Below, in pieces: positions 6,012-6,084 of a stretch of 6,084 nucleotides of DNA. The translations under genes and the position numbers were made by a program. The stretch is from Deltaproteobacteria bacterium. GTDB lineage: Bacteria; Desulfobacterota; Desulfarculia; Adiutricales; Adiutricaceae. How positions within the stretch are numbered: position 1 is the first letter of the stretch; each line of letters opens with the position of its first letter. Below the pieces are notes generated by a model that saw only the letters and a program-made list of their open reading frames with translations, was not told where the DNA came from and ran no database searches. The stretch spans positions 1 to 6,084 of the forward strand of contig JAISZP010000323.1 in assembly GCA_031269135.1 (NCBI GenBank), read 5' to 3'.

Positions 6012-6084
6012 GTGCTGACCTACCGAAAAGGGCCGCTGAGCGATCCTTTCAATTATATATATTCGTCCAAGGGCTGGCTGACGG
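6012..6084 (+). CDS. Probable start of a divergent gene, product not recognised (cut by window edge)
   Basis: From GTG at 6012 the frame stays open for 24 codons to the window edge, reading (M)LTYRKGPLSDPFNYIYSS then KGWLT. The composition looks protein-like, with aromatic and charged residues well mixed. GAGG at 6000-6003 lies 8 bases before the GTG, a normal Shine-Dalgarno spacing, and a TATAAT box lies further upstream. The preceding in-frame stop is TAA at 5970-5972 and there is no ATG between it and the GTG, so this is the only usual start. I do not recognise the family from so few residues. With only 73 bases visible, a chance open frame cannot be excluded. Confidence 0.4.
   Translation, partial: MLTYRKGPLSDPFNYIYSSKGWLT

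Overview
The window reads as a piece of a Gram-negative, probably proteobacterial (Desulfobacterota-like is only a guess) chromosome of moderate GC, carrying one very large envelope gene, an AT-rich insertion-sequence end and a long, repeat-filled spacer. The lineage guess rests on the style of the large protein: Sec signal, two big periplasmic parts and a multi-pass inner-membrane anchor.

Layout, left to right. (1) Bases 1-310, minus strand: the N-terminal third of an IS630-family transposase, cut by the window edge. It has a strong Shine-Dalgarno sequence and a good sigma70-type promoter at 330-358; this DNA is visibly AT-richer than the rest. (2) Bases 359-439: the junction between the insertion sequence and the host gene, including a weak candidate terminator overlapping the stop of the large gene. 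(3) Bases 440-5041, minus strand: a 1533-residue membrane protein that I assign to a conserved but uncharacterised family. It has two exported beta-rich halves, about ten transmembrane helices whose topology fits the positive-inside rule, a Q/D-rich repeat insert and a charged cytosolic tail. (4) Bases 5042-6011: about 970 bases with no convincing gene. This spacer holds at least four independent short tandem or direct repeat sets, the most striking being GATC placed exactly every 20 bp in dyad-symmetric context (5271-5354). (5) Bases 6012-6084, plus strand: a probable start of a divergent gene (GTG, good SD spacing, a TATAAT box 65 bases upstream), cut by the window edge.

How the parts relate: the large gene and the transposase run in the same direction, so the insertion sequence sits directly downstream of the large gene and may receive read-through from it. 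The spacer separates the large gene from the probable divergent gene and would hold the promoters of both. No RNA gene, CRISPR array or metabolic operon is visible. The best candidates for something undescribed are the 20-bp-phased GATC array and the large two-part membrane protein.
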